Source of the DNA: Candidatus Latescibacterota bacterium | GTDB lineage: Bacteria; Latescibacterota; UBA2968 | Reading direction: 5' to 3' | NCBI GenBank assembly: GCA_021295695.1 | Contig: JAGWBW010000008.1 | Span: 17,317 to 81,316 of the forward strand | DNA length: 64,000 nucleotides | Shown: positions 55,025 through 62,862 of the stretch, piece after piece | Layout of the letters: the number at the start of each line of letters is the position of its first letter | How positions within the stretch are numbered: position 1 is the first letter of the stretch | The notes under the pieces: model-generated | Databases searched by the model: none | Told to the model about the DNA's origin: nothing | What the model saw: only the letters and a program-made list of their open reading frames with translations | Program-made: the position numbers and the translations under genes

Positions 55025-58000
55025 ATGCATCCCAAATCTTCACTCTTGCCGCGTATTTCGGTGTTGCGACCCGTGTCCGTTACCATGTGCCTTGTCGCGC
55101 TATTGGTGCTGGGGGTGGTGGCGTATGTGCGTATGCCCGTCGAGATGATGCCCGATGGTTTGACGCCGCCCTTTTTGGCTGTGTCTGTTGGGTATCGCAA
55201 TGCTTCTCCGCAGGAAACCGAGCAACAGATTACCCTGCCGCTGGAAGAGACGCTGCGTACCGTAAAGGGTATTAAGACCATGCGTAGCTACAGCTCCCGG
55301 GGCGCACGCGTGCATATGGAATTTCGCCAATATACAGATATGGTGGTTGCGTACAATCAGGTTTCGGATCGGCTCGAGCGCCTCAAGCCCTTACTTCCGG
55401 AAGAGGCGCGAGATGAGGTGCGTATTCACAAATACGATCAGGATTCGTGGCCTGTTATGTATGTGGCTGTGGCAGTAGATCCGGCTATTGCGGAACCCTT
55501 TCAGTTTATCGAGACCTTTGTGCAATATCCTTTGGAACGCGTGGATGGGGTTGGGCGTGTGGATATATTTGGCGCAGATCGCAAGGAAGTGATGGTGGAG
55601 GTGGATCAAGAGCGCATGAGGGCGCGCGGCGTGCGCATTGGCGAGATTGTTTCGACCTTGAGGAGCGACAATTTCGCGCTTGCCGGGGGCTATGTGCGCG
55701 AAGGCACAAAGAAATTTTACGTGCGGTCGCTGGCGCAGTATGTCACGCTGAGAGAAATTGAAAATATCCAGATTCAATCGCGGGCAGGCAAGGTGCGCCT
55801 GGGCGATGTGGCTTCGGTGGTTTTCGAGGTGCCCGAAAAGTCGTGGACGCAGCGCATTGATGGCAAAAGAGGTATGAGTTTTGGCATCAGACAGGAATCG
55901 GGTGCAAATGTCGCGAATGTGACCGATCGGGTTGTGGCAAAATTGAAAGCTATCGAAGAAGATCCGCGCATGGCCGGGCAGGTGTCGTTTCAAGTGATGT
56001 TCAATCAGGGATTTTTTGTCAAGGAATCGATTCGCAATCTTCGGGAAACCGGGCTTTGGGGCGGGTTGTTTGCCGCGCTGGTGTTGTTGTTCTTTTTGCG
56101 TACCGTGCGGATGACGGCCATTATTACACTGGCTATTCCGCTGTGTGTGATGATTGCGATGACTGCGTTGTATTTTGTCGGCTGGTCGCTCAATGTGGTA
56201 ACTATGATGGGGCTTATGGTTGGGGTTGGGCTGGTTGTGGATAATGCCATTGTGATTTTGGAGAATATTTATCGGCGGCGGGGCAATGGCGAGGCGCCCG
56301 AAGATGCCGCCATCTTTGGCGCGAGTGAGGTGGGGCAGGCCATTACTATGGCGACGTTTACGACGGTGGTGGTGTTTTTGCCCATGATGTTGTTTAGCGG
56401 CAATATGTTTATGACTTTTTACATGACGCGCATGGGCGTTCCGGTTGGGGTGGCTCTGGTGGGGTCGCTATTTGTGGCACTGTTATTTATTCCCCTGGCA
56501 TCTGTGCGATTGGGCAAAGGTCGGGTGCGTCCCAATCCCAAAATTATTGTGAAGGCGCGAGGAATTTATGAACGCATGTTGAGTTGGACATTGCGACACC
56601 GTCGGGACGCGGTGTTGATCGCGCTGGCACTTGCGGCAACGACGATGTATCCCATGGATAATCTGAAGCGCGCAGACCGCCACCGCGGGGACAAGTTTAA
56701 CGATTTGGACGTGCGGTTGAAGTTGCCGCGTCACTTTTCGGAGGAAGAAACCGAGGATATTGTGGGGGAGGTCGAGGAATTTTTGGAGGCGCGGCGCGAA
56801 AAATACGGCTATGAAACCCTGCGCGTTTATTATCGACCTGGCTACGGTAATCTGAGCTTGTATATGCCGGCTAAGAGCGATGATCCGTGGTGGTACGTGG
56901 CGTATAAAAATACGCGCAATGTCCTGGGGATACCCGTTGCTGGACCAATGGAACGGGCTGAGATCGTGGAAGATATTAGCAAAAATATGCCCAGATATGT
57001 GGCTGTGCGGCATTCTGTGGAAGGGCGTGGCGATGGGGGCGGTGGTGGCGAGCCGGGCGTGGCGATTTATCTGATAGGCGATGATACCGAGGTTCTGGTC
57101 AGTCTCGTCGATGAGGTGGAGCGGCGTTTGAGACAAATCCCGTCTCTCGTTGGCGTTGACACGGATCTGGAACTGGCCGATGACGAGGTGCGGATCGTGA
57201 TTGATCGGGAGCGGGCGAAACGACTTGGGATTTCTGTGCGGGATGTTGCGCGCTATATTTCTTATGGTCTGCAAGGGGTTTCGTTGCCCCGTTTTAAGTC
57301 CGATGACGGCGAGGTGCGGGTGCGGCTTTTTCTGGAGAGAGCAGACCGACAAAATTTGAATCAGTTGCGCAATTTTCCGTTTGAGACCGACGATGGTACA
57401 GAAGTGGCTTTGAGCGAAGTCGCCTTCTTCCAGGTCTCGCGGGGGATGGGGCGCATTGCGCGGTACGATGGCAAGGTCAAGTTGCGTGTCAGGGCTTATA
57501 CGACGCGGGGAGATACCAGGGGTCTGGCCGAGGATATTGACAAAGTGATGGCCGGTCTCGAGTTGCCCCGCGGGTATTCGTGGGACAAAGGAGAGAGTTT
57601 CAAGCAACTTAAAGAGGACGAAGCCTCTGAGCGACTGGGGATTGTGATGGCGGTGACGTGTGTGTTTTTGTTGATGGGCGTTTTGTTCGAGTCGTTTATT
57701 TTGCCGTTTTCAGTGCTTTTTTCAATTCCATTTTCTTTTTTCGGTGTTTACTGGACGCTGTATTTGACAGATACAGCTATGGATCGAATGGCGTCTGTGG
57801 GGGTGATTGTGTTGATCGGTGTGGTGGTGAATAATGCGATTGTGCTGGTGGATATGGTCAATCGCTTGCGTGCCGATGGTATGGATCGCTTTGATGCAAT
57901 TATGGAAGCGGGGCGCAATCGCTTTCGCCCCATTTTGATGACGACTTTTACAACGGTCTTTGGCTTGCTGCCCATGGCTGTGGGCGATAGCAATGCAATG

Positions 58001-58192
58001 GGTACGTCTTATGCGCCTTTGGGGCGCACGATGATGGGCGGGCTGTTGGCCTCGACGTTCCTGACTTTGCTGGTTGTGCCTTTGTTTTATACTTTGCTCG
58101 ACGATTTGCGTCTGGCTATTCGGCGTTTGGGCGCTGGCGTGTTTGCCTCTCGCGCGAGGGATGAGGCTTATGATATAGCTGACGATGATTGA
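55025..58192 (+). CDS. RND-family efflux transporter (inner-membrane pump, AcrB-like)
   Basis: 1055 aa from the ATG at 55025, where the conserved SVLRPVSVTMCLVALLVLGV begins. It shows the classical two-fold RND layout: TM1, first periplasmic loop (about 30-335), TM2-6, second loop, TM7-12. TM4 carries GVGLVVDNAIVILENIYRRR (20 residues) and TM10 GVVVNNAIVLVDMVNRL. ALPFSVLFSIPFSFFGVYW-type helices are present. It pumps substrates out using the proton gradient. No periplasmic adaptor lies directly beside it. A 35-codon gene overlaps its stop. Confidence 0.93.
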   Translation: MHPKSSLLPRISVLRPVSVTMCLVALLVLGVVAYVRMPVEMMPDGLTPPFLAVSVGYRNASPQETEQQITLPLEETLRTVKGIKTMRSYSSRGARVHMEFRQYTDMVVAYNQVSDRLERLKPLLPEEARDEVRIHKYDQDSWPVMYVAVAVDPAIAEPFQFIETFVQYPLERVDGVGRVDIFGADRKEVMVEVDQERMRARGVRIGEIVSTLRSDNFALAGGYVREGTKKFYVRSLAQYVTLREIENIQIQSRAGKVRLGDVASVVFEVPEKSWTQRIDGKRGMSFGIRQESGANVANVTDRVVAKLKAIEEDPRMAGQVSFQVMFNQGFFVKESIRNLRETGLWGGLFAALVLLFFLRTVRMTAIITLAIPLCVMIAMTALYFVGWSLNVVTMMGLMVGVGLVVDNAIVILENIYRRRGNGEAPEDAAIFGASEVGQAITMATFTTVVVFLPMMLFSGNMFMTFYMTRMGVPVGVALVGSLFVALLFIPLASVRLGKGRVRPNPKIIVKARGIYERMLSWTLRHRRDAVLIALALAATTMYPMDNLKRADRHRGDKFNDLDVRLKLPRHFSEEETEDIVGEVEEFLEARREKYGYETLRVYYRPGYGNLSLYMPAKSDDPWWYVAYKNTRNVLGIPVAGPMERAEIVEDISKNMPRYVAVRHSVEGRGDGGGGGEPGVAIYLIGDDTEVLVSLVDEVERRLRQIPSLVGVDTDLELADDEVRIVIDRERAKRLGISVRDVARYISYGLQGVSLPRFKSDDGEVRVRLFLERADRQNLNQLRNFPFETDDGTEVALSEVAFFQVSRGMGRIARYDGKVKLRVRAYTTRGDTRGLAEDIDKVMAGLELPRGYSWDKGESFKQLKEDEASERLGIVMAVTCVFLLMGVLFESFILPFSVLFSIPFSFFGVYWTLYLTDTAMDRMASVGVIVLIGVVVNNAIVLVDMVNRLRADGMDRFDAIMEAGRNRFRPILMTTFTTVFGLLPMAVGDSNAMGTSYAPLGRTMMGGLLASTFLTLLVVPLFYTLLDDLRLAIRRLGAGVFASRARDEAYDIADDD

Positions 58193-58299
58193 TGGCTGAG
58201 AGGATGTGTAATGGAACAGTCATTGGCATGGTCGTGGTAACGGGCCTGTGTGGGCTTACCGCCTTGCTGGTAAGGTGGCAAGCAAAAAAGAAAAAATAA
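58192..58299 (+). CDS. Possible 35-aa membrane microprotein coupled to the RND pump
   Basis: The ATG at 58192 shares its A with the RND stop (TGATG), a common coupling arrangement. Residues MAERMCNGTVIGMVVVTGLC are followed by GLTALLVRWQAKKKK: one membrane helix (about 8-23) with a lysine-rich cytoplasmic tail. A terminator follows 6 nt after the stop. Size and topology resemble E. coli AcrZ (49 aa), which binds AcrB, but no sequence similarity is claimed. Expression is not shown. Confidence 0.5.
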   Translation: MAERMCNGTVIGMVVVTGLCGLTALLVRWQAKKKK

Positions 58300-58304
58300 C
58301 GATT

Positions 58305-58332
58305 GTGGCGGTTTTGAGGCCGCCACTTTTTT
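58305..58332 (+). terminator. Terminator after the RND unit
   Basis: A stem gtggcgg / ccgccac (58305-58311 and 58320-58326), 8-nt loop, then T6. Its place after the microprotein frame supports one transcript with the RND gene, ending before pdxA. Confidence 0.85.
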
Positions 58333-58344
58333 GTCGGATTTATT

Positions 58345-59367
58345 ATGTTTGAGAACGACTGTTTGGACAAACGCCCGCTGATGGGTATTACGATGGGCGA
58401 TCCGTGTGGTATAGGGCCAGAAGTGATTTTGAAGGCTCTGACGAGTGAGGAAAGCTATCGCGTGTGCCAGCCATTGGTGATTGGGCATCCGGAAATATTG
58501 AAACGCGATATGGCTATGGCCGGTGTGCGAGTGGATGTGCGGGTTGTGGAGCGACCCGAAGATGGTGCGTTTGAGTTTGGGTGCGTTGATGTCTGGTGCC
58601 CGATAGATGTGGATGTGGATCAGATTGCTATGGGCGAGACGTGTTGCGAGGCGGGAAGAGCAGCGGCTGAGTGGGTGATTCGCGCAGTTGATCTGGCGAT
58701 GACGGATCGCATTGACGGTATTGTGACAGCGCCTTTGAATAAGGAGGCGATGAATCTGGCGGGTTATCCCTTTGCTGGGCATACGGAATTGTTGGCTGAG
58801 AAATCAGGTGCAGGTCGCGCACATCTTATGCTGGTATCTGATCGTATGAATGTATCGCATGTGACAGGGCATATTGCGTTGCACGAGGTTCCAGACAGGC
58901 TCTCTTCCGATCTGATTTACGATACGGTTCGGCTTACCCGTGATGTACTCGTTGGTATGGGCAAGATAGAGCCGAGGATTGCTGTGTGCGGGTTAAATCC
59001 ACACGCGGGCGAAAATGGCTTGTTTGGTAGCGAGGATGCCGATATCGTGCGTCCGGCTGTTGAAAAGGCTCTGGACAAGGGCTGGTGCGTTGATGGGCCT
59101 CTGCCTGCGGATACGACTTTTTTAAAGGCCTACAACGGAATTTACGATGGCGTGGTGGCGATGTATCACGATCAGGGCCATGTGCCCGCAAAGCTGGTGG
59201 CGTTTGACGAGGCTGTTAACGTGACTCTGGGCCTGCCGATTGTGCGGGCGTCTGTGGATCACGGTACGGCTTATGATATCGCGGGCAAGGGCGTTGCCAA
59301 ATCCGTGAATATGTTGCAGGCGATTCGCGTGGGGAGTAAGTTGGCGATTTGGAGAGGCGAGTTTTAA
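58345..59367 (+). CDS. pdxA: 4-hydroxythreonine-4-phosphate dehydrogenase family protein (PdxA)
   Basis: 340 aa. ITMGDPCGIGPEVILKAL, the metal-binding His of PFAGHTELLAE, VSHVTGHIALHEV, GLNPHAGENGLFG and YHDQGHVPAKLV with the ligand His, plus PIVRASVDHGTAYDIAGKGV (20 residues). PdxA acts in pyridoxal phosphate synthesis; the close relative PdxA2 acts on tetronate phosphates. No pdxJ or tetronate kinase is here to decide. Confidence 0.9.
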   Translation: MFENDCLDKRPLMGITMGDPCGIGPEVILKALTSEESYRVCQPLVIGHPEILKRDMAMAGVRVDVRVVERPEDGAFEFGCVDVWCPIDVDVDQIAMGETCCEAGRAAAEWVIRAVDLAMTDRIDGIVTAPLNKEAMNLAGYPFAGHTELLAEKSGAGRAHLMLVSDRMNVSHVTGHIALHEVPDRLSSDLIYDTVRLTRDVLVGMGKIEPRIAVCGLNPHAGENGLFGSEDADIVRPAVEKALDKGWCVDGPLPADTTFLKAYNGIYDGVVAMYHDQGHVPAKLVAFDEAVNVTLGLPIVRASVDHGTAYDIAGKGVAKSVNMLQAIRVGSKLAIWRGEF

Positions 59368-59420
59368 ACCTGCCCGTCCCGTTGTCAGAGCGGTTTAATG
59401 AGACGTGGGAACAACCATAG

Positions 59421-59440
59421 GGGCGAGGCAGGCCTCGCCC
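59421..59440. repeat. Palindromic repeat between pdxA and ridA
   Basis: gggcgaggc / gcctcgccc (59421-59429 and 59432-59440) is a perfect 9-bp inverted repeat. It looks like a dispersed palindrome, and may also end transcription of both convergent genes, but it has no T-run. Confidence 0.55.
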
Positions 59441-59450
59441 ACATCACATC

Positions 59451-59828
59451 TTACTTCATTCCCGCAATGACGTCGAGGAGTATGAGGTATGCGCCGGTAT
59501 CGCCGAAGATGGGGGTGCGTGTGGGGGCATTCTCGGGGAAAAATTCGGCGTAGGCGTCGTTGAAGTCCGAAAATAGAGAACGGTCTTTGAGGATGGCAGT
59601 TACTTTCAGAACGTTGTTGAGCGATGTTCCCGCGTCTTCGAGTATGCCCGAGATATTGGTGAGAATGCACCGGGTCTGCGTTTTGATATCGTCTCCGACA
59701 ATTTCATCGGTTTCCGGATCAACCGGGGGTTGAGCAGAGATGAAGATGAGGTCGCCATAGAGTATAGCTTGTGAGTAGGGGAATTTAGGGATGTTCCCGC
59801 GGTTGCTGGTGAAGGGTTGTTTTTTCAT
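59451..59828 (-). CDS. RidA/YjgF family protein
   Basis: 125 aa: FPYSQAILYGDLIFISAQPP, TQTRCILTNISGILEDAGTS (20 residues), NNVLKVTAILKDRSLFSDFN, APTRTPI. The conserved Arg that anchors the carboxylate of 2-iminobutyrate is present (PTRTP), while the usual Glu near the C-terminus is Asp (LLDVIAG). RidA deaminates reactive enamines and imines. GGAGACCAC precedes the ATG. Confidence 0.88.
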   Translation of the reverse strand: MKKQPFTSNRGNIPKFPYSQAILYGDLIFISAQPPVDPETDEIVGDDIKTQTRCILTNISGILEDAGTSLNNVLKVTAILKDRSLFSDFNDAYAEFFPENAPTRTPIFGDTGAYLILLDVIAGMK

Positions 59829-59901
59829 TGTGGTCTCCTTTTGGGAATGAATGGCGAACGTTTAAATATAATTCTCAATCAAAAAAAATAAAGAGTTTTA
59901 G

Positions 59902-60357
59902 ATGAAGATTTTTCGCATGGAACGATCTCTTATATTGCCGATTTCAATGAATGAGGCATGGTCATTTTTTTCTGACCCGCGAAATTTGAGGAAAATTACG
60001 CCCCCAAAAATGAATCTCGTGCCGACCCATTCGCTATCCGATGCGATGCATCCCGGACAGGTGATCGTTTATCGCGTGCGAATAGGGCCTGGTATTTCTG
60101 TGAATTGGGTGACGGAGATTACGCAGGTGGATGCACCGCATTTTTTTGTCGATGAACAGCGTTTTGGTCCGTATAAATTCTGGCATCATTTGCATCGATT
60201 TGCGCCACATGTTGAGGGTGTTTTGGCTGAGGATATTGTGCATTATGGGCTTTATGGTGGCGTTTTGGCGGGGGCCGTAAATGCGCTAATTGTGCGCCGT
60301 CAGCTCGAAGCGATTTTTGATTATCGCACGCGAGTTTTAGATGATCTTTTTAATTAG
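59902..60357 (+). CDS. SRPBCC (START-like) ligand-binding protein
   Basis: 151 aa. PISMNEAWSFFSDPRNLRKI and TPPKMN open the fold; WVTEITQVDAPHFFVDEQRF (20 residues), GPYKFWHHLHRF and the C-terminal helix VRRQLEAIFDYRTRVLDDLF follow. This matches the Bet v1-like family often annotated as cell-division inhibitor or polyketide cyclase-like. It binds hydrophobic ligands in a cavity. The natural ligand is unknown. Confidence 0.85.
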   Translation: MKIFRMERSLILPISMNEAWSFFSDPRNLRKITPPKMNLVPTHSLSDAMHPGQVIVYRVRIGPGISVNWVTEITQVDAPHFFVDEQRFGPYKFWHHLHRFAPHVEGVLAEDIVHYGLYGGVLAGAVNALIVRRQLEAIFDYRTRVLDDLFN

Positions 60358-60446
60358 ATATGGGATATGAATTTTTCGGGATAGGTGGGAACGTTCTGGC
60401 GTATTGAGTGGTCTAAGGGTTAGTGCTAAAAAAATAGGAATGCGTT

Positions 60447-60926
60447 TTGGATATTTCAACCCAACAATCTCGGAGAGAAGACGCCGACCTGTTTCGGCGT
60501 TTTGTTCTCGCTATTTTGATAATGGGAATTGTCGGCACGGGAGCCGAGCTTGTTCTCCTTGAGCATATGGAGGATTTCTGGCAGTGGGTGCCCCTCGTGC
60601 TCTTTGCAGCGGCACTTCCATGCGCTGGCTGGCTCTTTGTCGCGCCTGGTGTGGTGAGTGTCCGCGTTTTTCAGATTTTGATGGTGCTATTCGTTGTTTC
60701 GGGCTTTGTCGGTCAGTGGCTTCACTACAAGGGAAATGTCGAGTTCGAGTTGGAGATGTATCCATCCCGCAGCGGACTTGAGCTTGTTTGGGAGGCTCTG
60801 GGGGGTGCCACCCCGTCGCTGGCACCAGGTACGATGACACTTCTCGGGTTGCTCGGTTTGGTGGTTTGTTTTCGCCACCCCGGTTTGGGGGCTGGTGAAG
60901 TGAGAAATTCTCAGGAGGGAACATGA
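60447..60926 (+). CDS. Small multi-span membrane protein
   Basis: 159 aa, TTG start with AGGA upstream. Four hydrophobic segments: LAILIMGIVGTGAELVLL, WVPLVLFAAALPCAGWLFV, VFQILMVLFVVSGFVGQWLH and TMTLLGLLGLVVCF. No family recognised. It overlaps the next gene by ATGA and is first of a three-gene operon with an exported HhH protein and a dioxygenase. Confidence 0.75.
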   Translation: MDISTQQSRREDADLFRRFVLAILIMGIVGTGAELVLLEHMEDFWQWVPLVLFAAALPCAGWLFVAPGVVSVRVFQILMVLFVVSGFVGQWLHYKGNVEFELEMYPSRSGLELVWEALGGATPSLAPGTMTLLGLLGLVVCFRHPGLGAGEVRNSQEGT

Positions 60927-61594
60927 ATATTTGCGGAAGAAGCGTGAGGTTTACCAACATGGTAGTGTTGCTCGTGTGTTTTGCGATGATCTGGGGTTTT
61001 GGTAGGTCGAATGCGGAAGAATCCACGAGTAGCGCGATGGTGGTTGTCAATCCAAATCTCGCGGGTGCCGATGAACTCGGCGCGCTTCCCGGGATGAGCA
61101 AAGCACTCGTTGACTCGATTATGGCGCAGCGCCCGTTCCTCGGTATGGAAGCATTGCACCCGGTTGTCACACAGCATCTTGGCGAGGAGGAGGTCGAGAA
61201 GCTCTACGTTCAGATGTTTATTCCGATTAATCTGAATACCGCCAGCGAGGAGGAGATTCTTCTGGTGCCTGGCGTGGGAAAGCGTATGGCGCACGAGTTT
61301 GAGGAGTACCGTCCTTATAAGGCTATCGCCCAATGGCGCCGTGAGATGGGCAAATACGTAGATGATACCGAGGTTGCGCGGATGGAGCAGTATGTTTTTG
61401 TGCCTATTGATTTGAACACCGCTACCAGAGAGGAAATCCTCGCCGTTCCCGGCGTGGGAAGGCGGATGGCACGCGAGTTTCAGGAGTACCGCCCGTATGT
61501 GAGTATGGAGCAGTTCCGGCGCGAGATTGGCAAGTACGTCGATGATGGCGAGGTCGCACGTCTGGAACGGTATGTGGAAATAAGGAGGCCGTGA
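60923..61594 (+). CDS. Exported protein with three helix-hairpin-helix repeats (ComEA-like)
   Basis: 223 aa. A signal peptide or anchor (FTNMVVLLVCFAMIWGF) precedes three HhH units: PNLAGADELGALPGMSKALV (about 44), NLNTASEEEILLVPGVGKRM (about 104) and DLNTATREEILAVPGVGRRM (about 162). Units 2 and 3 are near-duplicates, including the following EEYRPY/QEYRPY and REMGKYVDD/REIGKYVDD blocks. HhH motifs bind DNA or other ligands through the backbone. ComEA normally has one pair and helps DNA uptake. It overlaps both neighbours. Confidence 0.85.
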   Translation: MNICGRSVRFTNMVVLLVCFAMIWGFGRSNAEESTSSAMVVVNPNLAGADELGALPGMSKALVDSIMAQRPFLGMEALHPVVTQHLGEEEVEKLYVQMFIPINLNTASEEEILLVPGVGKRMAHEFEEYRPYKAIAQWRREMGKYVDDTEVARMEQYVFVPIDLNTATREEILAVPGVGRRMAREFQEYRPYVSMEQFRREIGKYVDDGEVARLERYVEIRRP

Positions 61595-62289
61595 TGTCTG
61601 TTAATCGCCGACGTTTTCTGTATCAGTCCGCTGCATTGGGTGCGGCGGTTTTTGTGACGCCAGGGGTTTTTGCCGAGCAACTGACGCTTACGCCCCGGCA
61701 GACCGAGGGTCCGTTTTATCCGGATGAGATGCCGCTGGATGTCGATAATGATCTCGTGATAATCAACGATGCGATTACGCCAGCCGTAGGGGAGATTACG
61801 CATTTGACCGGGCGCGTTCTGGATGTGAATGCCAATCCCGTAAAGAATGCCATTGTGGAGATCTGGCAGGTCGATCGCAATGGGGTTTATATTCATACCG
61901 AGGCTCCGCGACGCAATAGGCGAGATACAAATTTTCAGGGTTTTGGGCGTTTTGAGACGGGATCTACAGGTGAATACCGCTTTCGGACGATTAAGCCCGT
62001 GCGGTACAGGGGGTCGCGAACCGCTCATATTCATTTTGCGATTAATAAAAATGGGCACCGGATTTTGACGTCGCAGATGTACGTGAAAGACAATCCGGAC
62101 AATGAGTGGGATTCTATTTTCAGGAATACTGGTCGCGCGTCTCACGATTTGCTGTCCGTGCCGTTTAAGCCGTTGCCAGGATCTGAGGTCGGCGAGTTGA
62201 CGGCAAATTTTGATATTGTGATTGGCGAAACACCCGAAGACCGGGGAAATGACCGCGGGCGACGAGGCCGACGGCGCGGGTGGTGGTAA
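61594..62289 (+). CDS. Tat-exported intradiol ring-cleavage dioxygenase-like protein
   Basis: 231 aa from the ATG at 61594 (TGATG overlap, AAGGAGG upstream). A Tat signal (NRRRFLYQSAALGAAVFVTP) precedes TEGPFYPDEMP, LTGRVLDVNANPVKNAIVEI, NGVYIHTE (Tyr ligand), GEYRFRTIKPVRYRGSRTAH (Tyr and first His) and IHF (second His), the iron ligands of protocatechuate 3,4-dioxygenase-type enzymes. The C-terminus is Arg/Gly-rich (DRGNDRGRRGRRRGWW). It probably acts outside the cytoplasm on a catechol-like compound, but no ring-degradation genes are near. Confidence 0.88.
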   Translation: MSVNRRRFLYQSAALGAAVFVTPGVFAEQLTLTPRQTEGPFYPDEMPLDVDNDLVIINDAITPAVGEITHLTGRVLDVNANPVKNAIVEIWQVDRNGVYIHTEAPRRNRRDTNFQGFGRFETGSTGEYRFRTIKPVRYRGSRTAHIHFAINKNGHRILTSQMYVKDNPDNEWDSIFRNTGRASHDLLSVPFKPLPGSEVGELTANFDIVIGETPEDRGNDRGRRGRRRGWW

Positions 62290-62305
62290 AAAAGATACGC
62301 GCCTC

Positions 62306-62334
62306 TTGACGCAATAATCGTTTTGGGTTATTCT
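62306..62334 (+). promoter_or_regulatory. Promoter for the Cys-rich protein gene
   Basis: TTGACG (62306-62311), 17 nt and TATTCT (62329-62334), 35 nt before the GTG start. The preceding gene ends 17 nt upstream, so a new unit starts here. Confidence 0.65.
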
Positions 62335-62368
62335 TTTTAGACCTTTCCAACTTCTGGAGATTGAGGCC

Positions 62369-62722
62369 GTGCTTAGTCGTTTTGCTCACATTCTTATTGT
62401 CGCGCTGACACTCATTGGAACGGTTGCGCCCTGTCTGTGCTGGGCGCATCAGGCGTCGATGCCAGAGTGTCATGCTGCGGCAGAGATGAAAGATTGCTGT
62501 TGTAGCAAAGAGGCGACAGTCGATCAGGAGATGCCAGCGGGCGATGTGGCTGTTTTGCCCGGTGGATGGCAAAATCCAAAGTTGGATTTGACATGTGTGA
62601 CGTTGTATCCCGCTGTTGTTCTTTCCCAAAGTAATTTCCTTCCTTTTGTGGCGTATGATCGCCAGGATGTTCTGCGATCACCGCCTGATCTGTACCTTCT
62701 CCACGCTACATTTCTCATCTGA
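62369..62722 (+). CDS. Small exported Cys-rich protein of a metal-efflux-like locus
   Basis: 117 aa, GTG start. A signal peptide (FAHILIVALTLIGTVAPCLC) is followed by a Cys/His cluster (PECHAAAEMKDCCCSKEA), and a conserved-looking C-terminus PPDLYLLHATFLI. Small proteins with a PPxLYLLHxxFLI end often precede CusC/CzcC-type outer-membrane genes in heavy-metal efflux operons, and such a gene follows here. A metal-binding periplasmic role is inferred from the Cys/His content and position. Confidence 0.7.
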   Translation: MLSRFAHILIVALTLIGTVAPCLCWAHQASMPECHAAAEMKDCCCSKEATVDQEMPAGDVAVLPGGWQNPKLDLTCVTLYPAVVLSQSNFLPFVAYDRQDVLRSPPDLYLLHATFLI

Positions 62723-62862
62723 TTTTCCCTCTTCCTGCGCTTAAATGGCGTTTGGGGATAGGTGTGTACAAATCGTTCCCCGATTGTCGTTTTTTCTACC
62801 GCATGTTTTACAGACTTTTTCCTTTTTAAATACTCTAAATACGGATTCTCTGGAGGTGGCTT

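Noticed and set aside
56220..56280. Loss of one TM4 aspartate (VDN instead of VDD) in the RND pump as evidence of inactivity
   Set aside because: VDN-type motifs are frequent in functional RND families, so this alone is not unusual.
56483..57607. A 374-codon minus-strand open frame inside the RND gene
   Set aside because: The RND protein is continuous and well conserved here; the antisense translation is His/Pro/Arg-rich and not protein-like.
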